Shown one piece after another: positions 18,690 to 26,508 of a stretch of DNA of 64,000 bases. A model generated the notes under the pieces. The model was not told where the DNA came from and did not search any database. It saw only the letters and a program-made list of their open reading frames with translations. This DNA is from Rhodohalobacter sp. SW132 (lineage in GTDB: Bacteria > Bacteroidota > Rhodothermia > Balneolales > Balneolaceae): positions 682,001-746,000 of the forward strand of contig NZ_QUOK01000001.1 of assembly GCF_003390325.1 (NCBI RefSeq), given 5' to 3'. Made by a program: the position numbers and the translations under genes. Every line of letters begins with the position of its first letter. Position 1 is the stretch's first letter.

Positions 18690-19724
18690 TCATTCCTCAA
18701 TCCAGATTTTCACTTCTTTATTTCCGCGTGAATCTATCGAACCGCGAAACATTCCCGGTGTGTTCATATTCATCACAATATTCCCTTCGCTGTCAACCGC
18801 AATAAATCCTGCTTCATCGGGCTGAAGGCGCTCTTCAAGCAAATAATCTACCGCTTCCTGCAGTGAATACCCCCCAAACTCAACCAGGTTCGCAATTGTA
18901 TTGGCCGATACCTGCTGCATAATTTTTTCACCCCAGCCCGTCGCTGAAACAGCCGCTACATGATTGGCAAATGTTCCCGATCCGATAATCGGCACATCCC
19001 CCACCCGGCCAAACTGTTTGTTTGTCATGCCGCCGGTTGATGTTGCCGCCGCCAGATTTCCATTCATATCCAGAGCCACAGCTCCCACGGTTCCAAATTT
19101 ATCTGCGTTTACAGATTCATAAATCGAACGGTACGTATCGGAATAAAGGTGCGATTGCTCCTGCGCACGCTGCCACTGCTCATACCGGTTTTGTGTGAAA
19201 AAATGATCGTTTTCAACTCGTTGAACATCGGTTTGATCTGCATATTGCTCTGCTCCCTGGCCTGAAAAGAAAATATGGTTCGACTGTTCCATCACAATAC
19301 GTGCGAGAGAAACGGGATTTTTAACGGTTGTTAACCCGGTAAGTGCACCGGCCTCCATGGTGCTGCCGTCCATTATAGCAGCGTCCAGTTCGTGGGTTCC
19401 TTCACTCGTAAAGACCGAACCTCTTCCCGCATTAAACAGCGGGTTATCCTCAAGGTTTTTCACCACCTGCTCCACTGCATCGAGTGCGGAGCCTCCTTCC
19501 CGAAGAACGATCTGACCGGTTCGTACCGCCTGCTCCAGGCCATCGTAATATTGCTGTCTGACAGAATCAGGGAGATCCTGGGAAATCGTGCCCGCTCCGC
19601 CGTGCAGAGCCACAGCCCATTCAACCCGGTCCGTTTGCTGATCGCCTGAGCAGCCGGTAAATATAAAAATGGCCGTCAGAAAAACTGCAGATATTACGAA
19701 AAAAGAGGAGGTGAATTTGTCCAT
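18690..19724 (-). CDS. Isoaspartyl peptidase / plant-type L-asparaginase, lipoprotein
   Basis: 344-residue N-terminal nucleophile hydrolase. A signal peptide with lipobox FTGC (Cys at about residue 25) predicts an outer-membrane or periplasmic lipoprotein. Family marks are ALHGGAGTI, GGSALDAVE, NPLFNAGRGSVFT, LDAAIMDG and the autocleavage site GTVGAVALD, whose Thr212 becomes the nucleophile after self-processing. C-terminal GGMTNKQFGRVGDVPIIGSG forms the substrate site. Processes beta-aspartyl dipeptides and asparagine. Downstream of the slipin terminator, so transcribed on its own. Confidence 0.92.
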   Translation of the reverse strand: MDKFTSSFFVISAVFLTAIFIFTGCSGDQQTDRVEWAVALHGGAGTISQDLPDSVRQQYYDGLEQAVRTGQIVLREGGSALDAVEQVVKNLEDNPLFNAGRGSVFTSEGTHELDAAIMDGSTMEAGALTGLTTVKNPVSLARIVMEQSNHIFFSGQGAEQYADQTDVQRVENDHFFTQNRYEQWQRAQEQSHLYSDTYRSIYESVNADKFGTVGAVALDMNGNLAAATSTGGMTNKQFGRVGDVPIIGSGTFANHVAAVSATGWGEKIMQQVSANTIANLVEFGGYSLQEAVDYLLEERLQPDEAGFIAVDSEGNIVMNMNTPGMFRGSIDSRGNKEVKIWIEE

Positions 19725-19785
19725 CGAAAAGTGATTAATTTAATATTCAAGAACTCAGTGAATGTAAGTGAGAATGGAGTAAAAT

Positions 19786-19816
19786 AAAAAAACCCGGCTG
19801 TATTGGCCGGGTTTTT
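19786..19816 (-). terminator. Terminator of the NfeD-slipin operon
   Basis: Stem CCCGGC / GCCGGG with a 7-base loop, flanked by an A run and a T run on both sides. On the minus strand it ends 26 bases after the slipin stop and before the asparaginase start. Confidence 0.88.
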
Positions 19817-19841
19817 AGAAATAGATTAACGGAGTATGAGG

Positions 19842-20633
19842 TTAATCATCTCTCCTGTCCTTGTTCTTCTTTATTCCGAAAGATTCCAGGAACTCCATTG
19901 GGAATGGAATAAACGTAAAGGTAGAATTCTCCTCACTGATTTCGTTCATCGTTTGCAGGTAGCGAAGCTGCAGTGCGGTTGGCGTTTTTGCGATCATCTC
20001 ACCAGCCTCAACAAGCTTTGCGGCTGCTTCGAACTCACCCTGTGCGTTAATAATCTTCGCACGCCGGTCACGCTCACTCTCAGCCTGACGGGCCATCGCA
20101 CGCTTCATAGACTCGGGGAGGATTACATCACGAACTTCAACAGATACCACTTTGATTCCCCATGGGTCTGTCTGGCGATCGATGATATCCTGGATTTTCT
20201 TGCTGATTTTATCACGTTCGGCAAGAAGCTCATCAAGCTCAAACTGACCTAACACACTACGCAGAGTAGTCTGTGCAAGAAGTGACGTTGCTCCGATATA
20301 CCGCTCAACCTGAATAACGGCTTTTTCAGCGTCTACAACGCGGAAAAATGTAATCGCGTCAACATTAACGGTAACGTTGTCTTTAGTGATAACTTCCTGC
20401 TTGTCCACATTTATTGTAAGTACACGAAGATCAACCCGTTCAATTTTATCAATAAAAGGAATCAGAATAATAAGACCGGGGCCTTTTGTGGCCACAAATT
20501 TACCAAGACGGAAAACGACTCCCCGCTCATACTCGCGAAGGATTTTGAACATCTGTGGCAGAAATACCGACAGAAAGATTACAATCGTAATCAGCCAAAT
20601 AATTAAGTTTGATAGTGCACCTGGATCATCCAT
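19842..20633 (-). CDS. Slipin (stomatin-like SPFH membrane protein)
   Basis: 263 residues. One N-terminal membrane helix (about 9-28) is followed by an SPFH domain. Marks are YERGVVFRLGKFVATKGPG, IDKIERVDLRVLTINVDKQE, VTVNVDAITFFRVVDAEKA, and the helical DPWGIKVVSVEVRDVILPES. The C-terminal helix continues AMARQAESERDRRAKIINAQ. Such proteins oligomerise into membrane-ring scaffolds. The start overlaps the end of the upstream NfeD gene by eight bases, the classical STOPP/NfeD-slipin operon in which the NfeD protease can cleave the slipin partner. Confidence 0.95.
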   Translation of the reverse strand: MDDPGALSNLIIWLITIVIFLSVFLPQMFKILREYERGVVFRLGKFVATKGPGLIILIPFIDKIERVDLRVLTINVDKQEVITKDNVTVNVDAITFFRVVDAEKAVIQVERYIGATSLLAQTTLRSVLGQFELDELLAERDKISKKIQDIIDRQTDPWGIKVVSVEVRDVILPESMKRAMARQAESERDRRAKIINAQGEFEAAAKLVEAGEMIAKTPTALQLRYLQTMNEISEENSTFTFIPFPMEFLESFGIKKNKDRRDD

Positions 20634-21981
20634 TAGATAACTCCTCGTTGTTTTCGGTTTGGTTTGTTTTTGATTTTACAAATACTTTAAGCCCTTCAAA
20701 TTCAACAATAACACACTTGTCGCCTTCCTCGAGTACCTCATCACTTACTGCCCGCCAATACTCACCATTATGGAACACACGCCCTTCCATTTCAGGTGTA
20801 ATCCGGTCGGATACTTCTGCAACACGCCCTACTTCCGACTCAATTCCGGAATATAAACCTCTGAACTGAGCTTTTATGCCGGATGATACGATCCATGCAA
20901 AAAATAAAACCGTTAATAACGTAGCGGGAATTAGCCAATACCAGGACACTTGCATTTCCTCCGGAAGGTCTTGAAATAACATTAATGCACCCAAAAAGAA
21001 AGATACTGCTCCGCCGGCAATCAGCAGACCGAACGCCGGGGTGAACGCTTCAGCCACAAAAAGCAGTATGGCCAGGCCGATCAGCAGAAAACCTGCAATA
21101 TTCACCGGCATGGCAGCCACACCGTAAAGTAATAAAATTAATGCAATTGCACCCGCCATACCCGGCACAATTCCACCGGGGTTTGTAACCTCGCCTATGA
21201 TTCCGTAAATCGCAACCAGCGTGAGGATTAGCATTACTTCGGGGCGAATTAGAAAACTGAAAAAGATTTCGGCAAAATTCTGCGGAATTCTGTTTTGGGC
21301 GGCACCTTCTGTTCTAAGAGTTTCCCCTTCAACCTCCATTCCGTCGATCTCCCGCAAAAGATCTTCCAGGTTATCCGCAATCAAGTCGATCACGTTGATT
21401 TCGAGAGCCTGATCTGCTGTGATCGAGTCACCGTCACGAACTGCTGATTTTGCCCATTCCGCGTTTCTTCCCCTGCGCTCGGCAATCGTTTCAATGTAAC
21501 TCTCAGAAAAGTTGAAAATTTTCTGCTGTGATACGGTATCCATCTCACCGCCGCCCATTGCCACCGGGGAAGCTGCTCCGATATTTGTAGCCGGAGACAT
21601 CGCTGCTATGTGAGCTGCAAGCGTAATAAACGTTCCTGCACTACCGGCATTCGCTCCCTGTGGTGTCACATAAACCACAATCGGATGTGATGAACCCAAA
21701 AGCTCCTGAACAATTTTCTGAGTAGAATCAAGGAGTCCGCCCGGTGTGTCAAGTTCAATCACCAGAAGTTCATCTCCGCGTTCCTGCGATTTTCTAAGTC
21801 CTCTTTGAATATACTGTGCCGTTGTCGGCCCGATTGTACCGGAAACGGATAGGATACTGACGGTGCCGGGTGCCCGATCCGCACTCTGGCTCACTTCATC
21901 ATTATCCTGAAGTACAAAAGCGGTGCCTACCAGAAAAAGTATCGCTGATATAAGGTAGGTTTTATTGATTGATAAACTCAT
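20626..21981 (-). CDS. NfeD-type ClpP-class membrane serine protease
   Basis: 451 residues. Signal/anchor helix (about 8-25), a ClpP-fold domain with DTPGGLLDST and ANAGSAGTFI (Ser114 is the expected nucleophile), several transmembrane helices (about 240-370), and a C-terminal NfeD OB-fold (EGRVFHNGEYWRAVSDEVLE). This is the long NfeD form. Pairs with the slipin gene, with which it overlaps. Its start at 21981 is divergent from the arg leader region, leaving about 255 bases for two outward promoters. Confidence 0.94.
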   Translation of the reverse strand: MSLSINKTYLISAILFLVGTAFVLQDNDEVSQSADRAPGTVSILSVSGTIGPTTAQYIQRGLRKSQERGDELLVIELDTPGGLLDSTQKIVQELLGSSHPIVVYVTPQGANAGSAGTFITLAAHIAAMSPATNIGAASPVAMGGGEMDTVSQQKIFNFSESYIETIAERRGRNAEWAKSAVRDGDSITADQALEINVIDLIADNLEDLLREIDGMEVEGETLRTEGAAQNRIPQNFAEIFFSFLIRPEVMLILTLVAIYGIIGEVTNPGGIVPGMAGAIALILLLYGVAAMPVNIAGFLLIGLAILLFVAEAFTPAFGLLIAGGAVSFFLGALMLFQDLPEEMQVSWYWLIPATLLTVLFFAWIVSSGIKAQFRGLYSGIESEVGRVAEVSDRITPEMEGRVFHNGEYWRAVSDEVLEEGDKCVIVEFEGLKVFVKSKTNQTENNEELSNG

Positions 21982-22196
21982 GTTGCATAATCTAAGGGTG
22001 ATTCAAACCAGGAAATTCTTACACTGTAAGATACTCATAGTATTTCATTTAAAAAGAATTACCGAAACGGTAAGAAATGTATTTCATCTGCATATTTAAA
22101 CTTTTCAGCCAACTGTTCTAACCAATAACAATTACAAATCTCATAAAGTTTGACTGCCGAAACAGGATAAACCATAAAAATGATCTAACCGAAAAT

Positions 22197-22204
22197 TAAA
22201 TTTG
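22197..22204 (+). promoter_or_regulatory. Possible -7 element for the arg leader transcript
   Basis: TAAATTTG fits the TAnnTTTG -7 consensus known for Bacteroidota primary sigma factor. It would place the transcript start near 22211, about 26 bases before the leader-peptide ATG. No good -33 TTTG was found at the expected distance, and an alternative TTGACT at 22150-22155 exists, so this is weak. Confidence 0.3.
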
Positions 22205-22236
22205 GAATTTAAAATCAATAGTCAGATCATTAGAGT

Positions 22237-22302
22237 ATGAATTTTGAAAGACACAGCACACTAATTTTATCTCTCCGCCGTCGCCGCCGCTCAGGCGTGT
22301 GA
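22237..22302 (+). CDS. Arginine leader peptide (putative attenuator of the arg operon)
   Basis: A 21-codon ORF, too short for ordinary gene callers: M-N-F-E-R-H-S-T-L-I-L-S-L, then five consecutive Arg codons (CGC CGT CGC CGC CGC, 22276-22290), then S-G-V and TGA. With the AGA at codon 5, six of 21 codons are Arg. It lies 200 bp upstream of argF with a strong terminator between, and the only other upstream gene is divergent. That arrangement is what ribosome-mediated attenuation uses: scarcity of charged arginyl-tRNA would stall the ribosome in the Arg run. The ORF, codons and hairpins are seen directly; translation and regulation are inference. Confidence 0.78.
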   Translation: MNFERHSTLILSLRRRRRSGV

Positions 22303-22342
22303 AAAAGCTGTGTATACCAACCCACTTTCACAAAAACGCCTG
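22292..22342 (+). promoter_or_regulatory. Putative antiterminator of the arg leader
   Basis: The segment 22292-22304 (CAGGCGTGTGAAA), which starts two bases after the Arg codons and covers the leader stop, can pair with 22326-22342. GTGAAA pairs with TTTCAC, T with A, and CAGGCG with CGCCTG, leaving four As bulged: 13 base pairs. The 3' arm is also part of the 5' arm of the terminator, so the two hairpins exclude each other. A ribosome stalled at the first Arg codons would leave the 5' arm free; one resting at the stop would cover it. Confidence 0.7.
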
Positions 22343-22374
22343 CTTAATTTAAGATTAAGCAGGCGTTTTTTTTT
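22332..22374 (+). terminator. Strong intrinsic terminator (attenuator) ahead of argF
   Basis: A perfect 17-base-pair stem (22332-22348 with 22354-22370; inner part ACGCCTGCTTAAT) around a five-base loop, closed by nine Ts (22366-22374). It lies 66 bases before the argF ATG. No plus-strand gene other than the leader peptide lies upstream of it. Confidence 0.93.
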
Positions 22375-22440
22375 GCCCCATTCTTAATTACGGGCATCAA
22401 TTTTACTTCAAAATTCAACAACCCTCAATTATAGCTTAAT

Positions 22441-23430
22441 ATGTCTAATTTTCTAACTATCTCAGATTATGAGCCGGATGAAATCCAGAACATTCTCGAC
22501 CTGAGCAGTGAGTTGCAAACTGCAGCCGAACCCGTTCTGGCCGGTAAAAATATCGCCTTTGTATTCGAGAAACCCTCCCTGCGAACCAAAGTGGGAACAG
22601 AAGCCGCGATTAATCATCTCGGGGGAAATGTCATCCATATCGATGCCGACATTCTCCTGAGCAGTGGCAAGGCTATTCCATTCACCAGCCGGGAGTCGCT
22701 CAAAGACGCCATGAAAAATGTTTCCCTCTGGTGTGATGCCGTTTTTGCAAGAGTCTATTCACATCAAACGCTCAAAAATATGGCAGGATACAGCTCCATT
22801 CCTATTATCAACGCCTTGTGTGATAAGCACCACCCGATGCAGGCACTGGCCGACCTTCATACACTGCAGCAGCAGTTTGGGAAGGATAAAAAACTGACCC
22901 TTGCATTTGTTGGAGACGCAAATAACGTTGCATTTTCACTCACTGAACTGCTCTTGAAATTCGGTCATACCGTCAATTTTTCCGGCCCTGAACAGTACAG
23001 CTGGACAGATGACAAACTGAGTTACTTTGCCTTGCTTGCGGTTCAGTATGGCGGTGAATTCAATACAGTAACCGAGCCCTCTAAGGCGGTAGAAAACTCC
23101 GATGCCATCTACACAGATACCTTTATCTCGATGGGGGAAGAGCACCTGTATGAAGAGAAAATCAAACATTTTGAACCTTACCAGGTGAATGAAGAGCTTT
23201 TTTCAAAAGCTGGAGAGCACACCGGTTTCATGCATTGTCTGCCGGCACACCGGGGTGTTGAAGTAACCGACGCCGTGATTGACCACCCGAACTCCTGGGT
23301 CTACAAACAGGCTGAAAACCGGATGATCGTGTCGAAAGGAGTTTTCGCCACCCTGCTCGATGGTGAAGGAAAAGCAACCAAAAAGCCTTCGGTGCCGCAT
23401 CTGGATAAAGAATCGGTTAACGGAACCTGA
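22441..23430 (+). CDS. argF: Ornithine carbamoyltransferase
   Basis: 329 residues; makes citrulline from ornithine and carbamoyl phosphate. Carbamoyl-phosphate motif region is FEKPSLRTK (residues 42-50), with Lys in place of the usual final Arg of SxRTR. Further marks are the HPMQALADLHTL stretch (HPxQ), FVGDANNVAFSL, the ornithine-loop ISMGEEHLYEE, and HCLPAHRGVEVTDAVID with the catalytic Cys. The HCLPA and SMG motifs favour true ornithine rather than N-acetyl- or N-succinylornithine carbamoyltransferase, which many Bacteroidota use. First structural gene after the leader and attenuator; argG follows after 109 bp. Confidence 0.9.
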   Translation: MSNFLTISDYEPDEIQNILDLSSELQTAAEPVLAGKNIAFVFEKPSLRTKVGTEAAINHLGGNVIHIDADILLSSGKAIPFTSRESLKDAMKNVSLWCDAVFARVYSHQTLKNMAGYSSIPIINALCDKHHPMQALADLHTLQQQFGKDKKLTLAFVGDANNVAFSLTELLLKFGHTVNFSGPEQYSWTDDKLSYFALLAVQYGGEFNTVTEPSKAVENSDAIYTDTFISMGEEHLYEEKIKHFEPYQVNEELFSKAGEHTGFMHCLPAHRGVEVTDAVIDHPNSWVYKQAENRMIVSKGVFATLLDGEGKATKKPSVPHLDKESVNGT

Positions 23431-23539
23431 CCATGATTCATCAGCAATACCCAACCAATCCAAAACTGCCATAACACCAATCAGTCTACGTCCTGATTGA
23501 TTTCAACCACCCAATTTAAATCTGCCATTAAACACTGCC

Positions 23540-24823
23540 ATGAAAAATCAAACCACCTATAAAAAAGTTGCATCACACGAAGCCGAAAAAGGATCATTTA
23601 ACACCTGTCTTCTTCTTTACTCCGGCGGCCTCGACACCAGTATGATGCTGAAATGGATTCAGGAGGAGTACGATTGTGATGTAATTGCCCTCACCATAAA
23701 TATCGGCCAGACCGCGGACGATCTGGATGCCATTAAAAAGAAAGCCATTGACCTCGGGGCAAAAGACGCGATTGTTTATGATGCCAAAGATGAGTTTGCC
23801 GAATTATGTACGGAAGCCGTAAAAGCCAACGCCGACTACCAGGGCGGATATGCTCTCGGATGCCCGCTCGGCCGTGTGATGATTTCAAAACTTGCCGTTC
23901 AGTTTGCCGCCGAATTTGGGTGTGAAGTAATTGCCCATGGATGCACGGGGAAAGGAAACGACCAGGTTCGATTCGAAAGTTATATCACAACGCTGAATCC
24001 CGAACTGAAAATCATCGCGCCGGTACGGGAATGGAGCATGGGGCGGGATGAACAGATCGCTTACGCCATAAAAAACGGAATTCCTGTTCAGCAGACACAA
24101 ACAAGTCCATATTCATATGATGAAAATATGTGGGCCAACACCGGCGAAGGCGGGGAGATTGAAAACCCGGAGCTGATTCCGCCGCTTGAAAATATCCTGA
24201 AATGGGCCAATACCCCCCAGCAGGCACCAGATGAAGCGGAAACTGTGAAAATTGGGTTTGAAAAAGGGGAGCCGGTATCTCTTGATGGAGTGGAGTATGA
24301 CAAAAAAGAGATCATTCTTCTATTAAATGAAATCGGTGGAAAGCACGCCGTTGGTGTATTTCACCTGATTGAGGACCGGATTGTAGGGCTTAAGGTCAGA
24401 GGCGTATATGAAAATCCGGCAGCTACCATTCTGATTCAGGCTCATAAAAACCTGGAACAGCTCGTGTCCACCCGGGAAGAGAATGAACTGAAAGGGTTTA
24501 TGGACCAAAAATGGGCTTATCTGATCTATGGAGCGAAATATTACGAGCCAGTGGTGGATAATATCCGGGCATTTATCAACGAGCAGAACAAAAAGGTAAC
24601 CGGAGAGGTAACTCTTAAACTCTATAAAGGGAATTGTGATGTGGTTGCGCTCAAATCACCTTACTCACTTTTCGATGAAAACCTTGCTACATTTAATAAA
24701 TCAGCCGCTTTCAACCAGAATGCATCTGCCGGATTTATTGAACTCTGGAACCTGCCGCAGAAAACAGCATATCAGCTGAAACAAACGGTTGAGAAAAGCG
24801 AAGCAGGCAGTTTGCCATCATGA
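23540..24823 (+). CDS. argG: Argininosuccinate synthase
   Basis: 427 residues; joins citrulline and aspartate using ATP. The ATP pyrophosphatase P-loop SGGLDTS is at residues 28-34. Other marks are ALTINIGQ, YALGCPLGRVMISK, AHGCTGKGNDQVRFE, APVREWSMGRDEQI, SPYSYDENMWANTGEGGEIE and EDRIVGLKVRGVYENPAA. All are standard for the enzyme. Middle gene of argF-argG-argH. The 180 bp to argH hold a long dyad repeat. Confidence 0.97.
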   Translation: MKNQTTYKKVASHEAEKGSFNTCLLLYSGGLDTSMMLKWIQEEYDCDVIALTINIGQTADDLDAIKKKAIDLGAKDAIVYDAKDEFAELCTEAVKANADYQGGYALGCPLGRVMISKLAVQFAAEFGCEVIAHGCTGKGNDQVRFESYITTLNPELKIIAPVREWSMGRDEQIAYAIKNGIPVQQTQTSPYSYDENMWANTGEGGEIENPELIPPLENILKWANTPQQAPDEAETVKIGFEKGEPVSLDGVEYDKKEIILLLNEIGGKHAVGVFHLIEDRIVGLKVRGVYENPAATILIQAHKNLEQLVSTREENELKGFMDQKWAYLIYGAKYYEPVVDNIRAFINEQNKKVTGEVTLKLYKGNCDVVALKSPYSLFDENLATFNKSAAFNQNASAGFIELWNLPQKTAYQLKQTVEKSEAGSLPS

Positions 24824-24829
24824 ATGTGT

Positions 24830-24967
24830 AGTGAAAAGGCAAAAGTGAGAAGTGAAAGGCTGTCAATTCCTGAATTAGGTTTTACCTTTGACAGATAGCA
24901 TCCCTTGTTGGATTTGAGAATTTAAATCAGGGACATTTTTCACTTTTGCGTTTTACCTTTTCACTTT
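24830..24967. repeat. Dyad repeat AGTGAAAAGG/CCTTTTCACT between argG and argH
   Basis: Left arm 24830-24857 carries AGTGAAAAGG and CAAAAGTGA. Right arm 24936-24967 carries their complements (CACTTTTGCG, then CCTTTTCACTTT), so a long imperfect hairpin can form around about 80 bases. A related but shorter-looped copy lies at 36988-37064, so this is a dispersed intergenic element of this genome rather than an arg-specific signal. Confidence 0.6.
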
Positions 24968-25004
24968 CCTGAAGACAAAAAATATTAATCTCGAAACAAA
25001 TCGC

Positions 25005-26288
25005 ATGTCCAAACTCTGGCAAAAGAGCTCTACCGATACCGAATCCGAAATCGCAAAAAAGGTTGAGGCGTTTACCGTAGGCAACGATTATCGCCTTGAC
25101 CAGGCCCTTGTACCGTTCGACTTGAAAGCTTCTGCTGTTCACGCACGGGCACTGCATAAAGCGGGAGTTCTCTCTGATGATGAGACGAAAAAACTGACTG
25201 AAACGCTCTCTGAAATAGAACGGGTTTGGAAAAAGGGTGAGTTCAATATTTCTGTGCAGGATGAGGATATGCATACAGCAATTGAGAACTATCTGACGGA
25301 GAAGCTGGGTGACCTCGGCAAAAAAATTCATACCGGGCGATCGCGGAACGACCAGGTGCTCACGGCTATCCGGCTTTTTGAAAACGATGCCCTCCAACGG
25401 ATTTTACCGGAGCTTAATGCACTTTCCGACCAGCTTGTAGAGTTTGGAAAAACGCATAAGCATATCCCAATGCCGGGATTTACACACACACGAAAAGCGA
25501 TGCTCAGCAGTGTTGCCTTGTGGGCCGGAGGATTTGCGGAATTATTAAGAATGCAGCATCATGCATCGTCAGGAGTTGAAGCACTTATTGGCAGATCTCC
25601 GCTCGGCACAGCTGCCGGTTTTGGCACCAGTATTGATATCGACAGGGATGCTGAAGCTGCGGAACTATGTTTTTCTCAGCCGATGATCTGCTCCACTTCA
25701 GCACAACTGAGCCGCGGATGGGTGGAACTTCAGTTCGTGCAGTACCTCTCCGGCATCTCCGCTGTCTTGAACCGGCTCGCATCAGATATCATACAATACA
25801 CCGGTGAAACGACTCCCTATTTTTCACTGGACGATGTTGTTTGCACGGGTTCATCCATCATGCCGCAGAAAAAAAATCCTGATCTTGCGGAACTCATTCG
25901 CGGCAGGCACTCCCTGTTTATGGGTTACGCTGCTACGCTGCAATCGGCAACCACCAATCTAACCAGCGGCTATCACAGAGATCTTCAGCTCACAAAGGAA
26001 CCGGTTTTAAAAGCTGTCACTGATATCGAGGCGTGTATAGAAGCTGCGCAAATTCTCATTAGTTCTTTGAATGTTAATGAAAAAGAGATTACGGAGGCGT
26101 GTACAGTTGAACTGTTTGCTGCAGAAGAAGCGTACAAGCTTGTAAAAGAGAAAAATATCAGTTTCCGGGAAGCGTACAGAATTGTCGCGGAAAATCCTGA
26201 AAATGCCGAAGCCAGCGATCCGGGGCAAAAACTGACCGAATCAACCCATCTCGGATCTACAGGCAACCCAGGACTGGAGAGGGTTTAA
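25005..26288 (+). CDS. argH: Argininosuccinate lyase
   Basis: 427 residues; splits argininosuccinate to arginine and fumarate. Motifs are DEDMHTAIENYLTEKLG, KIHTGRSRNDQVLTAIRL, PGFTHTRKAM, the superfamily signature GSSIMPQKKNP (around residue 285), and TSGYHRDLQLTKEP. All catalytic regions are present. Last gene of the arginine operon; no terminator is obvious after it and the next gene, susC, is 220 bp away. Confidence 0.97.
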   Translation: MSKLWQKSSTDTESEIAKKVEAFTVGNDYRLDQALVPFDLKASAVHARALHKAGVLSDDETKKLTETLSEIERVWKKGEFNISVQDEDMHTAIENYLTEKLGDLGKKIHTGRSRNDQVLTAIRLFENDALQRILPELNALSDQLVEFGKTHKHIPMPGFTHTRKAMLSSVALWAGGFAELLRMQHHASSGVEALIGRSPLGTAAGFGTSIDIDRDAEAAELCFSQPMICSTSAQLSRGWVELQFVQYLSGISAVLNRLASDIIQYTGETTPYFSLDDVVCTGSSIMPQKKNPDLAELIRGRHSLFMGYAATLQSATTNLTSGYHRDLQLTKEPVLKAVTDIEACIEAAQILISSLNVNEKEITEACTVELFAAEEAYKLVKEKNISFREAYRIVAENPENAEASDPGQKLTESTHLGSTGNPGLERV

Positions 26289-26463
26289 AACTATTTACAA
26301 ATCACAATAGTAACACCTAAGCCGTTGAGACACAGAAATTAAATTTATCTTCAACAATATAATTGCCTTAAATAATTAAGTAACTTTATCCATTTCACAT
26401 ATTTTGATTTGTGTTTTTGATTATCTATCCATTCTTTTCAGGTTCAATTATTTGTAAATAGTT
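26289..26463. repeat. 14-bp perfect inverted repeat between argH and susC
   Basis: AACTATTTACAAAT at 26289-26302 and its exact complement at 26450-26463 enclose 147 bases. The left arm touches the argH stop; the right arm ends 45 bases before the SusC ATG. No ORF lies between. It could be a pair of regulator sites for susCD, the ends of a small remnant element, or chance AT-rich pairing. Confidence 0.45.
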
Positions 26464-26508
26464 GAAAACTGTCAGAATTGAATATCACTAACAAAACAAA
26501 TCATATGT

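Noticed and set aside
22332-22374. Terminator read as the end of an upstream plus-strand gene
   Set aside because: The nearest upstream gene (NfeD, start 21981) runs the other way, and no plus-strand ORF other than the leader precedes it, so it serves the arg leader.
22441-23430. Reading argF as N-acetyl- or N-succinylornithine carbamoyltransferase
   Set aside because: The HCLPA and SMG-loop motifs and HPxQ stretch match the ordinary ornithine enzyme; the Lys in SLRTK is only a point difference.
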